Assembly: GCA_945897655.1 (NCBI GenBank) | Contig: CAMDHB010000246.1 | Location: forward strand, 1-5,543 | Reading direction: 5' to 3' | DNA from: Pseudorhodobacter antarcticus | Lineage (GTDB): Bacteria > Pseudomonadota > Alphaproteobacteria > Rhodobacterales > Rhodobacteraceae | DNA: 5,543 nt | Shown here: positions 4,921 through 5,543 of the stretch, in pieces | Numbering within the stretch: the first letter of the stretch is position 1 | Layout of the letters: each line of letters begins with the position of its first letter | Position numbers and translations under genes: made by a program | The notes under the pieces: model-generated | What the model was told of the DNA's origin: nothing | The model's input: only the letters and a program-made list of their open reading frames with translations | Database searches by the model: none

Positions 4921-5543
4921 CACCGCAACCCCGCCTCGCCATCATGATGCAACCGCGGCCCGCGCTCCTCGATCGGCTCCAACACCTGCCCGATCGGCCG
5001 GTTCGGCGCCGCATTCGGTGCCGCAATCCGCACCATCGGGTTATGCGCCCATTTGACCGCATTCGAAATCACCCGCTGCACATTGGCATCGTGATAGGTG
5101 GGATAGGTCTCATGCCCCGGCCGGAAATAAAAGATGTTCCCCGCCCCGCGCTTGTAGGTCAGCCCCGACCGGAACACCTCACCCCCCGCAAACCATGACA
5201 CGAACACCGTCTCCAACGGCTCCGGCACGCCAAAGGGCTCGCCATACATTTCCTCGAACTCAATCTCGAAATGATCCGGCAACCCCGCCGTGATCGGATG
5301 CTGCCGGCTTGTCACCCACAGCCGCTCCCGCTCCCCCGCCTCGCGCCAGGTCAGGTTGCAGGGCGCGCCCATCAGCCGCTTGAACGGCTTTGAAAAATGG
5401 GCCGAGTGCAGGAAAATCACCCCCATCCCGCCCCAAACCGCATCGCAAACCCGCTCGACGATCTTGTCATCCACCAGCCCATGCGCCGCATGACCCCACC
5501 AGATCAGCACATCGGTTTCCGCCAGCTTTTCCACCGTCATGCC
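4920..5543 (-). CDS. ThuA domain-containing protein, 5' end outside the window
   Basis: About 207 C-terminal residues of a ThuA-like protein are visible. This is a class I glutamine amidotransferase-like fold; ThuA of Sinorhizobium is needed for trehalose use and helps make 3-keto-trehalose. Motifs in order are TDVLIWWGHAAHG near the left of the fragment, GVIFLHSAHFSKPFKRLMG, WREAGERERLWV, HPITAGLP, EEMYGEPF, SWFAGGEVFRSG and YFRPGHETYPTYH, followed by a short Pro/Asn-rich tail. Conserved His residues in these motifs are intact. An internal ATG at 5540 is followed by TVEKLAETDVL, which aligns with the middle of the family's N-terminal region. Relatives have about 40-50 more residues before it, and the frame is open to the window edge, so the real start lies to the right. 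The stop overlaps the next gene's ATG, making a coupled ThuA-oxidoreductase pair. The substrate is unproven. Confidence 0.9.
   Translation of the reverse strand, partial: GMTVEKLAETDVLIWWGHAAHGLVDDKIVERVCDAVWGGMGVIFLHSAHFSKPFKRLMGAPCNLTWREAGERERLWVTSRQHPITAGLPDHFEIEFEEMYGEPFGVPEPLETVFVSWFAGGEVFRSGLTYKRGAGNIFYFRPGHETYPTYHDANVQRVISNAVKWAHNPMVRIAAPNAAPNRPIGQVLEPIEERGPRLHHDGEAGLR

Overview
The window is high-GC DNA, with G or C at most third codon positions. Its gene content (YeeE/YedE half-protein pair, ThuA plus Gfo/Idh/MocA oxidoreductase, a Ntn hydrolase, a TPR protein of the kind common in Rhodobacterales) suggests an alphaproteobacterium, most likely of the Rhodobacteraceae/Paracoccaceae group. 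The lineage is an inference from protein style and codon use; no phylogenetic marker is complete here.

Layout: (1) Positions 1-53, minus strand, hold the 5' part of a tRNA-Ser(GCU) gene cut by the left edge. (2) A G-rich intergenic stretch (54-193) carries a tRNA promoter candidate, a canonical G-quadruplex motif and a promoter candidate for the divergent gene. (3) Positions 194-1546, plus strand, encode a 450-residue helical protein with C-terminal tetratricopeptide repeats. (4) Convergent to it, 1614-2660 on the minus strand encodes a choloylglycine hydrolase/penicillin V acylase family Ntn hydrolase with its nucleophile Cys directly after the start Met. A doubtful 42-residue ORF (2706-2834) lies just upstream of it. 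(5) Divergent from these, 2926-3785 on the plus strand is a two-gene operon with a 4-base ATGA overlap. It encodes two small membrane proteins that look like the two halves of a YeeE/YedE (thiosulfate transporter-type) protein. (6) Convergent to that pair, 3862-5543 on the minus strand is a translationally coupled pair: a ThuA-domain protein (5' end outside the window) followed by a Gfo/Idh/MocA oxidoreductase, probably for sugar or polyol metabolism.

These are four separate transcription units with no obvious shared pathway, so this reads as ordinary chromosomal housekeeping and catabolic DNA. I see no transposase, integrase, phage gene, CRISPR array or toxin-antitoxin pair. The most interesting signal is that the YeeE/YedE pair has lost the cysteines that mark this family (Ser and Phe instead in the first half, Phe in the second) while keeping the surrounding fold motifs. 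This may be a divergent subfamily with a different substrate or mechanism.
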